Positions 1-7,819 of a stretch of 28,427 nt of DNA are shown here, piece by piece. The position numbers were made by a program, and so were the translations under genes. The DNA is from JBFXDI01 sp050181295. Lineage in GTDB: Bacteria > Pseudomonadota > Alphaproteobacteria > Rhizobiales > Aestuariivirgaceae. Each line of letters opens with the position of its first letter. The first letter of the stretch is position 1. The notes under the pieces are model-generated. The model did no database searches and was not told the origin of the DNA. It saw only the letters and a list, made by a program, of their open reading frames with translations. Location: assembly GCA_050181295.1 (NCBI GenBank), contig JBFXDI010000046.1:1-28427 (forward strand). The letters are read 5' to 3'.

Positions 1-1125
1 GATGCGGAGCGGCGGAGGCGGGGCCTGCCGGCCGAGATAGCGGTAGAAGTCCCAGATCGTGCCCTCGTAGTCCTTGGGCGCGAGTGCTCCCGAGGGCGCG
101 TGGCGGGAGGAAAGGGCCTGCTGCATGCGCTCGAGCTTCTCGCGATCCTCGCGGTTGACCTCATTCCAGAGCGCGATCCGCTGCTCGACTTCGTCCCTGG
201 TCAGCTCATCGCCCCAGGTGGACATGGTCCAGCGCACGCGCACCCGGTCGACCGCCACCGGCTGCAGCGAGAAGGAGACCAGCAGCGTCGCGGCCTGGCT
301 CGCGACCTGCGTCGGGAAGAGGCAGAAAAGGGTGGAGCGCTTCCGCTCCTCGGCCGAGAGGCCTGGCCCGCCGGCGCCTCGCGAGGGGATGTCGTCGGGA
401 TAGTTGGCGCAGTAGCTCGTGAAGGCGTCGTCCGACATGGACTTCCGGCTGAGACCTGTCGGTGTGTAGGGATGGAGCGTCTCGGGATGGACGACCGAAA
501 GATGGTAGGCCTCCATGAAGTTCTCGACCAGGCACTTCCAGTTGGTGCGCCACTCCTCCTCGGCGACATGCACGATCCGCATGCCCTCGGGCTCGTAGTT
601 CGCAAGCAGGCTTTCGAGCTTGCCGAGGCGAGGCGAGAGCGGAGCGGCGTCCTGGTTCAGGTTCACATAGATGAAGCCGTTCCAGATCTCGGAGCGGAAC
701 TCGGGCAGGCGGCAGGTCTCGGACGTCACGCCCTTGTCGGCCATGCGCGGCGCGGTCGCCAGCACGCCGTCGCGGCGGTAGCTCCAGGCGTGATAGGAAC
801 AGATGAAGCGGCGCGTCGAGCCCGAGCCTTCGGCGAGCGGCATGCCGCGATGGCGGCAGACATTGGAGAGGACGCGGATGCGGCCGTCGTCGCCGCGCAC
901 CACCAGCAGCGGCTCGTCGAGGAGCCTGGTGGTGAAATAGTCGCCGGGCTTAGCCACCTCGTCGGCGCGGCCGAGACAATGCCATTCCTTCGCCAGGACG
1001 TTCTCCGCCTCCCACGCGAAATAGTCCGCGCTCGTGTAGAAGCAGCCGGGCAGGCACTGCGCCTGAGCCTCCGGCAACCCCGCCACATGGGCGAGCTGCT
1101 CGTGCATGCGGGTAACGCTCGTCAT
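1..1125 (-). CDS. Rieske non-haem iron oxygenase, alpha subunit (3' end cut by window)
   Basis: Catalytic subunit of a Rieske oxygenase, which uses O2 and electrons from a separate reductase to hydroxylate or demethylate a small substrate. The visible 375 residues carry the Rieske ligands C90, H92, C109 and H112 (NVCRHRG ... CSYHAW). They also carry the mononuclear iron motif ENFMEAYHLSVVH with H208 and H213. The residue in the usual bridging Asp position is Glu (E205). The frame is still open at base 1, so the C-terminus is missing. The ATG at 1125 lies 10 bp after the stop of the neighbouring Rieske gene, with a GAGGT-like ribosome site overlapping that stop, so the two are co-transcribed. 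Family assignment is firm. The substrate cannot be read from sequence; quaternary amines are a guess from context. Confidence 0.93.
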   Translation of the reverse strand, partial: MTSVTRMHEQLAHVAGLPEAQAQCLPGCFYTSADYFAWEAENVLAKEWHCLGRADEVAKPGDYFTTRLLDEPLLVVRGDDGRIRVLSNVCRHRGMPLAEGSGSTRRFICSYHAWSYRRDGVLATAPRMADKGVTSETCRLPEFRSEIWNGFIYVNLNQDAAPLSPRLGKLESLLANYEPEGMRIVHVAEEEWRTNWKCLVENFMEAYHLSVVHPETLHPYTPTGLSRKSMSDDAFTSYCANYPDDIPSRGAGGPGLSAEERKRSTLFCLFPTQVASQAATLLVSFSLQPVAVDRVRVRWTMSTWGDELTRDEVEQRIALWNEVNREDREKLERMQQALSSRHAPSGALAPKDYEGTIWDFYRYLGRQAPPPPLRI

Positions 1126-1135
1126 GGTCGGGACC

Positions 1136-2290
1136 TCACTCGGCGGCTTCGGCGAACCGGCGGCCGAAGCCCGCGGTGCGCTCGGCGATATACTGCATGA
1201 AGTCGTAGATCGGCCGTTCCAGGTAGGAGAGGTGGCCGGGCTTGGCCGCATCGGCGGAGAGGCCCCGGTAGACCTTCTCGGTGCAGCCGCGGTCCTCGAG
1301 GTTCACCTCGTCGAGCAGGGTCTTCAGCGTGCCGATATACTCGTCGCCGCGCGGATCCTCGATGAACTCGGGCGAGAGGCCGCCGCCGAAGGTGATGTGA
1401 ACCTGGGACGGGCTCTTCGGATGCAGCGAGAGATACCAGAAATAGCCGGGTGTCAGCGTGATGAGATGGCTCGGATAGATAGCGATGAGGCCGGTGGTCT
1501 TGCGCCAGTCACCTTCGAGCCGTGTGTTGGAGGGGTGCGCGTTGCCGATGGCGAGCGAGGCGTCCTTGGTGATCCAGTGATAGTTGAAGGTCGGAAGACC
1601 AGGCGGACAGACCATCTCCTCGAGCTTGGAATAGGGACCGACGGTAGCCTGGTGGCAGACGGGCAGGTGGTAGCTCTCCATGAAGTTCTCGGCGAGCACC
1701 TTCCAGTTGGTGTTCCAGACGTGCGTCTCGCGGAACCGCTCGATGTAGTTCTCCATGCCGTAGCGGCCGACCAGCGCCTCCAGGGGCTTCAGCTCGTCGG
1801 CGACGCTCTGGCGCGTCTTGTCGAGCGTGACATAGATCCACCCCAGCCACTCCTCGCAGCGGACGGATGGAAGCCGGTAGTTCTCCTTGCAGAAGCCGGT
1901 CGTCTCCTTCATGAACGGCGCCCCGCGCAGCGTGCCGTCGAGATTGTAGGTCCAGGCGTGATAGGGGCACACGATCGAGCGCGTGTTGCCCGAGCCCTCC
2001 AGCAAAGTCGACATGCGATGCAGGCAGACGTTGGAGAACGCCCTCAAACCGCCGTCGCGGTCCCGGAGCACCACGATCGGCTGACCGGCGAGCTCGTAGG
2101 TCAGGTAGTCGCCCGGCTCCTTCACGGAGCTCGTGCGCCCGACGCACACCCACTCGCGGGAAAAGATTGTTTCCAGCTCGCGCTGCAGGAAGTCTTCGCT
2201 CGTGTAGACGCTCGGCGGCATGGCCACGGCGTCCTCGAAGGGGCGCGCGGCGGTGCGCAGGAGTTCCGCGACAGGCTGGATATGCGACAT
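1136..2290 (-). CDS. Rieske non-haem iron oxygenase, alpha subunit
   Basis: A second complete Rieske oxygenase alpha subunit of 384 aa, a normal length for the family. The Rieske cluster ligands are C89, H91, C108 and H111 (NVCLHRM ... CPYHAW). The catalytic iron motif is NWKVLAENFMESYHLPVCH with H208 and H213, and Glu205 stands in the bridging position. A later segment VNLEDRGCTEKVYRGL matches the conserved C-terminal helix of this superfamily. The ATG at 2290 has GGGAG about 9 nt upstream. It is first in a leftward operon with the Rieske gene at 1-1125 and is divergent from a LysR gene, the likely regulator. The two Rieske proteins are clear paralogues, with iron-site residues at identical positions. 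No ferredoxin or FNR-type reductase partner is in the window. Substrate unknown. Confidence 0.95.
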   Translation of the reverse strand: MSHIQPVAELLRTAARPFEDAVAMPPSVYTSEDFLQRELETIFSREWVCVGRTSSVKEPGDYLTYELAGQPIVVLRDRDGGLRAFSNVCLHRMSTLLEGSGNTRSIVCPYHAWTYNLDGTLRGAPFMKETTGFCKENYRLPSVRCEEWLGWIYVTLDKTRQSVADELKPLEALVGRYGMENYIERFRETHVWNTNWKVLAENFMESYHLPVCHQATVGPYSKLEEMVCPPGLPTFNYHWITKDASLAIGNAHPSNTRLEGDWRKTTGLIAIYPSHLITLTPGYFWYLSLHPKSPSQVHITFGGGLSPEFIEDPRGDEYIGTLKTLLDEVNLEDRGCTEKVYRGLSADAAKPGHLSYLERPIYDFMQYIAERTAGFGRRFAEAAE

Positions 2291-2385
2291 CCCGTGTTTC
2301 TCCCATAGCGCCAGATTGGAAGCATTCTAGCGCAGGCTTGAACAGGCAGAAAATTCAAATAAGCTGGCAATTGAACAGGTGAAAT
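2291..2385. promoter_or_regulatory. Divergent promoter region with a spaced direct repeat
   Basis: The 95 bp between the Rieske operon and the divergent LysR gene hold a perfect 9-bp direct repeat, TTGAACAGG, at 2338-2346 and 2371-2379. The copies start 33 bp apart, about three helical turns. The second copy lies just upstream of the LysR ribosome site (AGGTGA) and ATG. Same-face spacing in a LysR-controlled divergent region fits a regulator site, but this is inference. No clear -35/-10 pair could be assigned. Confidence 0.4.
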
Positions 2386-3294
2386 ATGGTCAGATTCACC
2401 CTTCGCCAGTGCACCTATTTCCGCGCGGTGGCCGAGCGTGGCGGCATCGCCCAGGCCGCCCGCGCGCTCAACATCTCGCAGCCCTCCGTGGCGCAGGCGA
2501 TCGAGAAGCTCGAGGCCGTGACGGGCCTCACGCTTTTCGAGCGTCATCACGCACGGGGCGTGACGCTCACACTTCAAGGCCGGGCTTTTCTGGATCATGT
2601 CTTGACCCTCGAAGCCCAGGCCGAGCAGGTGGCGCGGGAGGCGGCGGCGCTTGCGGCGGAGTCCTCGGGCGAGATCCGCCTTGGCTGCTTCTACACGCTG
2701 GCGCCCTTCTACCTCGCGGGACTCATGCAGGCGCATGGCAAGGCCTTTCCTGGCATTCGCGTGCGGCCGAGCGAATCGAGCCTCCCCGGGCTTGCCGAGG
2801 GCGTGCGGGACGGGAGCCTCGATCTGGCCATCACCTACGATCTCGGCGCCGACCTGTCGGACCTCGAGCGGGTCGAGCTCCGGCGTCTCAAGCCCGAGGT
2901 GGTCATCGGCGCCGACCATCCGCTCGCCAAGTCCGAAGCGGTGCGGCTCAAGGACCTCGCGGGCGAGCCCTATGTGATGTTCGACGGGCCGGGCAGCCGC
3001 GACTATTTCGAGGCGCTGCTGGCCGAGATCGGCATCTCGCCACCCATCGCGCACGCCTCGACATCGCTCGAAGGCGTCCGCAGCGCGGTCGGCAACGGTC
3101 TCGGCTTCACGCTCCTCGTCATGCGGCCGCAAGGCGACAGGACCTATGACGGCAAGCGCGTGAAGGTGCTTCCGATCCGCGATCGCGTGCCCCCGCTCGG
3201 CATCGTCATGGCGCTCAGGCGGCGCGAGCACGAGAGCCTCCTCATCCGTCGCTTCGTCGCCGAGGCGGAGGCGTATTTCCGGGGCGTGAAGTAG
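2386..3294 (+). CDS. LysR-family transcriptional regulator
   Basis: A 302-aa LysR-type regulator of normal length. Residues about 1-60 form the winged helix-turn-helix (LRQCTYFRAVAERGG, then ALNISQPSVAQAIEKLE, then TLFERH). Residues about 90-300 form the two-lobed periplasmic-binding-protein-like effector domain, starting at GEIRLGCFYTLAPFYL. The ATG has AGGTGA about 6 nt upstream. It is divergent from the two Rieske oxygenase genes with 95 bp between, the classic LysR layout, so it probably senses their substrate or product and also controls itself. The gene converges on the oxidoreductase at 3339 with only 44 bp between and no convincing terminator. The effector cannot be read from sequence. 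Confidence 0.93.
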   Translation: MVRFTLRQCTYFRAVAERGGIAQAARALNISQPSVAQAIEKLEAVTGLTLFERHHARGVTLTLQGRAFLDHVLTLEAQAEQVAREAAALAAESSGEIRLGCFYTLAPFYLAGLMQAHGKAFPGIRVRPSESSLPGLAEGVRDGSLDLAITYDLGADLSDLERVELRRLKPEVVIGADHPLAKSEAVRLKDLAGEPYVMFDGPGSRDYFEALLAEIGISPPIAHASTSLEGVRSAVGNGLGFTLLVMRPQGDRTYDGKRVKVLPIRDRVPPLGIVMALRRREHESLLIRRFVAEAEAYFRGVK

Positions 3295-3338
3295 CGAGTC
3301 TTCGGACGAACGAATGGCGTGGGCTCGAGCGCTTCGCG

Positions 3339-4079
3339 TCAGACGTTTCGCTGGACTCCGGAGCGCGCGAGCACGCCCGGCTTCAACCGCTCGTTGGGGC
3401 CATAGTCCCCGGTGGGGTGGAAGAACAGCCGCGGGGTCGTGTCGATTTCGGTTAGCCGCTTGCGCCATGCGTCCAGATAGGCCCGGCGCCCCTCCGGCCC
3501 GACGCGGCCCGGCATATAGGCGAGGAACGGCGGCAGCACATCGAAGCCGCTGTAGCGAAGCAGGCCGTTGTGGATGGGCCACAGCACCGTCAGGATGTCG
3601 CCGTCGATCCCATCCGGCGCATAGGTGTCGGCGGACGTGCCGGTGGTCGCGGCGACCATCGCCAGCTTGCCCTTGAACATGCCGGTGTCGTACTTCCGTC
3701 CGGGCATATAGGCGAAGCCACGCGCGAAGACCCGGTCAGCCCATCCCTTCAGGATCGCCGGCATGCCGAACCACCAGACCGGGAACTGGAATATCACGAG
3801 GTCGGCGCGCGCAAGCTTCCGCTGCTCAGCGACGATGTCGGCGGCCAGCGTACCGGTTTCGACGGCACGGGTCTGCTCGGCGGCGATGCTGAGAAAATCC
3901 GGATCGGCGCGGTCGCCCTCGAAATCGCCGGGGCCGGTCACAGGATCGAAGCCCATCGCATAGAGGTCGCTGACGACGACCTCATGCCCGGCCGCCCGCA
4001 ACGTCTCGACGGCCAGGTCCTTCATGGCGCCGTTGAAGGATTTCGGTTCGGGATGGGCGTATGTGATGAGGACGTTCAA
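3339..4079 (-). CDS. NAD(P)H:quinone-type oxidoreductase, flavodoxin-like fold
   Basis: A 246-aa cytoplasmic flavoprotein of the NQO1/MdaB/KefF type. It starts NVLITYAHPEPKSF, the first strand and FMN/FAD phosphate loop. It carries the family signature FQFPVWWFGMPAILKGWADRVF (about residues 98-119) and a later AATTGTSADTYAPDG loop. Such enzymes reduce quinones or other electrophiles by two electrons. I chose the TTG at 4079 because AGGAG (4087-4091 on this strand) sits 7 nt upstream; another TTG at 4097 lies upstream of that ribosome site. The leftward LysR gene at 4197 lies 117 bp upstream on the same strand and could be co-transcribed. The physiological substrate is unknown. Confidence 0.88.
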   Translation of the reverse strand: MNVLITYAHPEPKSFNGAMKDLAVETLRAAGHEVVVSDLYAMGFDPVTGPGDFEGDRADPDFLSIAAEQTRAVETGTLAADIVAEQRKLARADLVIFQFPVWWFGMPAILKGWADRVFARGFAYMPGRKYDTGMFKGKLAMVAATTGTSADTYAPDGIDGDILTVLWPIHNGLLRYSGFDVLPPFLAYMPGRVGPEGRRAYLDAWRKRLTEIDTTPRLFFHPTGDYGPNERLKPGVLARSGVQRNV

Positions 4080-4196
4080 GTGGGATCTCCTGCGCAAGTT
4101 GCGGCGGCCTCTTCGCTTGCGGGACTGCTATCGCGGCATTTCCCGTTGGCTGCAACGTCGTGCCGGTGTGAACAGATATAACGATTTTTGAAGGGT

Positions 4197-5126
4197 TCAG
4201 CCGCCAGGTCCGAGAAGCTGGCCCACCCATATCGACCGCTTCACGAGGTCCTGGACGATCCTCTCGACAGTCTCGCCGGCAAAGCGGGCGAGCTGCGAGA
4301 CCGGCCGGTCGGCCGGATAGGAGAGGACAAGGCGACGAACGGGAATGGGATCGACCAATGGCGCGGCCTTCAGCCGGCCTGCCTCCACGTCCTCGTGGAT
4401 GGGGGCAAGCGGCAGGATGGTCCAGCCGTGCCCGTGCCGCACCAGGTTCTTCAGCGTGGCATAGGAGTCGGTCTCGATGCCGATCTCCAGTCGGATACCG
4501 GCTTCCTTGGCGCAGCGCTCCACGATCGTCCGCATGCCGTGCTTCACGCTTGGGAGCAGAAGCCGCTTGTCCTCAAGCTTGGCGAAGCGCACCTGGCGTT
4601 TCGCGAAGCCCGCTCCCGGCGGGCCGATCAGGAACAGCCGCTCCAGGAGCAGCGGGCGGGAACGGAGCGAACGGGCGTTGCTCGGGTCGTAGAGAACCGC
4701 CACGTCGAGCTCGCTCCGGTGCAGCCAGTCGAGCAGATATCCCGTGTAGGCGCTGACCAGCCGCAGCCTCGCGCGCGGGTGGGCCTCGCTGAAAGCCGCC
4801 GCGAGCGGCACCGAGACGATATCGGCGACGGTCGGAGGAAAGCCTATCGCCACCTCGCCGGTGAGCGGCATGTCGTGCGTGGCGGCCGTCCTGATCTCCT
4901 CGACCTCGGCCAGCACCCGGACGGCGCGCGCCAGCACCTCCTGGCCCTGCTCGGTCAGCAGCATTCCCCTGCCATGGCGGACGAACAGCGCGAAGCCCAA
5001 CTCCTGCTCCATCATGCGGACCTGCCGGCTCAAGGCCGGTTGCGCCACGTGAAGGCGATCGGCGGCCTTGCTCAGGCTTCCGAGCTCCGCGACATGGACG
5101 AGGGTACGTAGCTGCGACAGCTCCAT
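4197..5126 (-). CDS. LysR-family transcriptional regulator
   Basis: A 309-aa LysR regulator. The N-terminal helix-turn-helix is MELSQLRTLVHVAELGSL, then AADRLHVAQPALSRQVRMME. The effector-binding domain follows from about residue 90 (GEVAIGFPPTVADIV). The sequence is of the Nac/CbbR-like general type. It is divergent from the thiamine-diphosphate decarboxylase operon at 5232, with 105 bp between, so that operon is its likely target. The ATG at 5126 has no recognisable ribosome site: the bases just upstream are an inverted repeat (5128-5150). The mRNA may therefore be leaderless or tightly autorepressed, or a later start may be used. The conserved helix begins at residue 2, which favours this ATG. 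Confidence 0.92.
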   Translation of the reverse strand: MELSQLRTLVHVAELGSLSKAADRLHVAQPALSRQVRMMEQELGFALFVRHGRGMLLTEQGQEVLARAVRVLAEVEEIRTAATHDMPLTGEVAIGFPPTVADIVSVPLAAAFSEAHPRARLRLVSAYTGYLLDWLHRSELDVAVLYDPSNARSLRSRPLLLERLFLIGPPGAGFAKRQVRFAKLEDKRLLLPSVKHGMRTIVERCAKEAGIRLEIGIETDSYATLKNLVRHGHGWTILPLAPIHEDVEAGRLKAAPLVDPIPVRRLVLSYPADRPVSQLARFAGETVERIVQDLVKRSIWVGQLLGPGG

Positions 5127-5127
5127 G

Positions 5128-5150
5128 AGCTATAAACTAGCGCTATAGCT
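5128..5150. promoter_or_regulatory. Perfect 7-bp inverted repeat, probable LysR operator
   Basis: AGCTATA (5128-5134) and TATAGCT (5144-5150) form a perfect inverted repeat around a 9-nt spacer. This fits the dyad with a T-N11-A core expected for LysR proteins. It begins two bases from the start codon of the leftward LysR gene and about 80 bp from the GTG of the divergent decarboxylase operon. Binding there would repress the regulator directly. The assignment to this LysR is inferred from position. Confidence 0.55.
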
Positions 5151-5231
5151 GTTCACAAGAAAGAGAAGAAGATTCGATATCTGTAGACGGGCTATGCTCC
5201 TTCCCTGAGAACAACGGAACGGAGAACCGGA

Positions 5232-5795
5232 GTGGCGAACATCCGAGCGGTGGCTTCGAACGGGAAGGCGCCGAGCGCAGCCGATGCATCCGAGGACTGG
5301 CCGGCCCGCGTCCACGAGATCCTCAAGACGGCGGGCGTGCGCCAGATGACCTATGTTCCGGACGCTGGGCACACGAGGCTCATCAATCTGTTCGCCGCCG
5401 ATCCGGACGTCGTCTCCAATGTGCTGACCACGGAGGAGGAGGGCGTCGCCATCGCCGCCGGCGCGTGGCTGGGCGGCGACCGCTCGGTGCTGCTCCTGCA
5501 GTCGAGCGGCGTCGGCAACTGCATCAACATGCTGTCGCTTCCGGCGATCGGCCGCTTTCCGCTCTTGATGCTCGTGACCATGCGGGGCGAGTGGGCGGAG
5601 TTCAATCCGTGGCAGGTGCCGATGGGGCAGGCGACGCAAGGCGCGCTCGAGGCGATCGGTGTCCGCGTGATGCGGGCCGACACAGCCGAGGATCTGGTCG
5701 AGACGGTGGAGGCGGCCGCCGCGCTCGCCTATGAGGCGGACCAGCAGGTCGCCGTCCTCATGGGCCAGCGCCTGCTCGGGAAGAAGAAGTGGTGA
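5232..5795 (+). CDS. Thiamine-diphosphate decarboxylase, N-terminal (PYR-domain) subunit
   Basis: A 187-aa protein matching the alpha subunit of two-subunit decarboxylases of the sulfopyruvate/phosphonopyruvate decarboxylase type (ComD-like). The motif TTEEEGVAIAAGA (about residues 66-78) holds the conserved Glu that activates the thiazolium ring, probably E70. The rest is one PYR-type Rossmann-like domain ending LGKKKW. The GTG start has GGAG (5221-5224) 7 nt upstream. Its stop overlaps the start of the next gene, which supplies the diphosphate-binding domain, so the two must form one enzyme. Such enzymes decarboxylate 3-substituted pyruvates to aldehydes. The actual 2-oxo acid is not evident. 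The operon is divergent from a LysR gene. Confidence 0.85.
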   Translation: MANIRAVASNGKAPSAADASEDWPARVHEILKTAGVRQMTYVPDAGHTRLINLFAADPDVVSNVLTTEEEGVAIAAGAWLGGDRSVLLLQSSGVGNCINMLSLPAIGRFPLLMLVTMRGEWAEFNPWQVPMGQATQGALEAIGVRVMRADTAEDLVETVEAAAALAYEADQQVAVLMGQRLLGKKKW

Positions 5796-6406
5796 TCCCG
5801 GTGAACTCTCCGACATCCCTCGAGCCCGGCACCCTCGACCGCCGCTCGGCCGTCGCGGCGCTTCTCAAGAACCGCGGCGACACGCTGGTCGTCACCGGCC
5901 TCGGCTCCCCGAGCTACGACGTTCACGCGGCCGGCGACCATGACGGCAACTACTATCTCTGGGGGGCCATGGGAGGCGCCGCGCTGGTCGGCCTTGGGCT
6001 CGCCCAGGCGCAGCGGGAAAGACCTGTCCTGGTCATCACCGGCGACGGCGAGCAGCTCATGGCTTTCGGAGGCCTCGCGACGATCGCCGTGGCGCGGCCG
6101 AGCAACCTCGCCATCGTGGTGCTCGACAACCACCGCTACGGCGAGACGGGCATGCAGACGAGCCATACGGGTCTCGGCATCGATCTCGCGCGCGTGGCGG
6201 CCGCCTGCGGGTTCGAGAGGGTCGAGACGGCGCGCACGATGGAAGAGGTCGAGGCGCTGGCGGCGGCGCTCGGAGAGCCTTCGGAAGGCCCGCGCCTCTT
6301 CGTGGTGAAGATCGCGGCCGAGAACCCGCCGCGCTCGCTGCCGTCGCGCGATGCGGTCTTCATCAAGAACAGGTTCCGCGCCCATCTCGGCTTCGCCGCC
6401 GGGTAG
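5792..6406 (+). CDS. Thiamine-diphosphate decarboxylase, C-terminal (TPP-binding) subunit
   Basis: The partner subunit (ComE-like), about 204 aa. It carries the cofactor motif GDGEQLMAFGG, running to LDNHRYGETGMQ: GDG at about residues 84-86 and Asn about 27 residues later, the classic GDG-X(about 25)-N pattern that binds Mg and diphosphate. The start is GTG at 5792, overlapping the upstream stop as GTGA. A GTG at 5789 is in frame and also possible. Overlap and domain split imply translational coupling and an alpha/beta heteromer. The known relative with this split is sulfopyruvate decarboxylase. No sulfolactate dehydrogenase or sulfoacetaldehyde acetyltransferase is in view, so I leave the substrate open. 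Confidence 0.86.
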   Translation: MIPVNSPTSLEPGTLDRRSAVAALLKNRGDTLVVTGLGSPSYDVHAAGDHDGNYYLWGAMGGAALVGLGLAQAQRERPVLVITGDGEQLMAFGGLATIAVARPSNLAIVVLDNHRYGETGMQTSHTGLGIDLARVAAACGFERVETARTMEEVEALAAALGEPSEGPRLFVVKIAAENPPRSLPSRDAVFIKNRFRAHLGFAAG

Positions 6407-6439
6407 GGGCGGCCCATCCTTCGCAAGGGAGACTGACGG

Positions 6440-6886
6440 TTGAGCAACTTCGACAAGCTGCACCACATCTGCATCGTGGTGGCCGACATCGACAAGACGC
6501 AGGCCTGGTATGAATCGATCGGGATCCGGCCCTGGCAGCCCTATCCTCCGATGACGGAGTATGTCGATCTGTCGGTGCCGAACCCGGAGGCCTTCCGGAA
6601 CCTCAAGTACCGCTTCTGCAACCTGACGAGCATCCAGCTCCAGCTTTGCGAGCCGGGCAAGGAACCGAGCCCCCAGCGACACTTCCTCGAGACCAGGGGC
6701 GGGGGCGTCTTCCATGTCGGGTTCGAGGTGCCGGATGCCGATGCGGCAGAGGAGAAGGCCAAGAATTCCGGCCTCAGCGTGCTCATGCGCGGGCGGCGCG
6801 AGAACGGTTCGGGATTCGACTACTACGACACGGCGGATATAGCTGGTGTCATCCTCGTGACGCGGCAGACGCCGCCGGCCAAGTGA
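6440..6886 (+). CDS. VOC (glyoxalase/epimerase-type) family protein
   Basis: A 148-aa protein with the two beta-alpha-beta-beta-beta repeats of the vicinal oxygen chelate fold: LHHICIVVADID near the N-terminus and GVFHVGFEVPDADAAEEKA in the second half. Candidate metal ligands are a His of LHHIC, the Glu of LCEPG and the His of VFHVG. The last strand (GVILVTRQ) has no Glu where a fourth ligand is usual, so chemistry or metal binding may be altered. It starts at a TTG with GGGAG about 8 nt upstream, 33 bp after the decarboxylase beta subunit, as third gene of that operon. It may isomerise or process a product of that enzyme. Function unknown. Confidence 0.8.
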   Translation: MSNFDKLHHICIVVADIDKTQAWYESIGIRPWQPYPPMTEYVDLSVPNPEAFRNLKYRFCNLTSIQLQLCEPGKEPSPQRHFLETRGGGVFHVGFEVPDADAAEEKAKNSGLSVLMRGRRENGSGFDYYDTADIAGVILVTRQTPPAK

Positions 6887-6907
6887 GGTAGGGCACGGGA
6901 TCGCTCT

Positions 6908-7819
6908 TCAGGCGGCGAGCAGAACGTTCGACAGCAGCTCCACGAGGCCGCCGCCCGCGGCAAGGTCCGGGTCGCGGTCGGGATCATAGATCGTGACCTG
7001 CAGGCCCAGCGCGTGTCCCGAGAGGGCGGCGCGGAGAAGCTCCTTGAGCTCCGTCCAGGAAAGCCCGTCGGGCTGAGGGGAATCGACCGCCGGCATGATC
7101 GTGCTGTCGAGCACGTCGACGTCGAGATGGATCCAGTAGCCGGTTCCCTCCGCATCCAGGGCCTCGATGGCCGCCAGTGTCGCGGCGGCTATGCCCTCCG
7201 ACCGCAGCGCCTCCAGGGGGCGGTAGTGGAAGCCAGCAGCGGCCGTATCGGGAATGTCGGCGGGGCGGCGCCTGCGGGCGTCGCGGTTGCCGAGGACGGC
7301 GGCCCGTCCGGTCTCGACATAAGGGCGGCGCCCTTCGATGTCCGTCAGCTCCTTGGGTCCCCACCCGGTCGCGAGCGCCAGATCCAGGCCCGCGGCGCCG
7401 CCGGTGCCCGACTGCTCCGGAAGGTAGAAGTCGGTGTGTCCGTCGATGAAGAGAAGCGCCGTTTGGTCGATCCGTCTGAGGCCGAGCATGGCGCCGATGA
7501 GCAGACTGCAATCGCCACCGAGCACCAGCGGGAACCGGCCCGCCCGTACGGTGGTCTCTACGGCGCCCGCGAGACGAACGGCGTGCTCCGCGATCGCATC
7601 GAGGTTGCGGATGTTGATGGTCCGTTCGTCGTCGGGCCGGTAGGGTGGTGGCGCGACGTCGAGCACTTCGAACGGCTTCAGCCTCTCATGCAGGCCGAGG
7701 CGACGCAGCGTTTCGGGCGCGTTGCGTGTTCCGGGCTCCCTTCCGGGCGCCGGCGGCATGAGGCCCAGATTGGACGGTGCCTCGATGAGGGAGATTGGCC
7801 TGCTCGTCGGGTTTCTCAT
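6908..7819 (-). CDS. Arginase/ureohydrolase-fold protein with altered metal motif
   Basis: A 303-aa member of the arginase/agmatinase/formiminoglutamase superfamily, near normal length. The second and third metal motifs are recognisable: DGHTDFY (canonical DAHxD) and HLDVDVLD (canonical SxDxDxxDP). The first motif reads GGDCS instead of GGDHS, so one Mn-A histidine is replaced by cysteine. Substrates of the superfamily are arginine, agmatine, guanidino acids and related C-N compounds; this variant could hydrolyse something else. The ATG overlaps the stop of the upstream adenylate cyclase gene (ATGA at 7816-7819), so the two are translationally coupled. It converges with the VOC gene, 21 bp between. 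Confidence 0.82.
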   Translation of the reverse strand: MRNPTSRPISLIEAPSNLGLMPPAPGREPGTRNAPETLRRLGLHERLKPFEVLDVAPPPYRPDDERTINIRNLDAIAEHAVRLAGAVETTVRAGRFPLVLGGDCSLLIGAMLGLRRIDQTALLFIDGHTDFYLPEQSGTGGAAGLDLALATGWGPKELTDIEGRRPYVETGRAAVLGNRDARRRRPADIPDTAAAGFHYRPLEALRSEGIAAATLAAIEALDAEGTGYWIHLDVDVLDSTIMPAVDSPQPDGLSWTELKELLRAALSGHALGLQVTIYDPDRDPDLAAGGGLVELLSNVLLAA

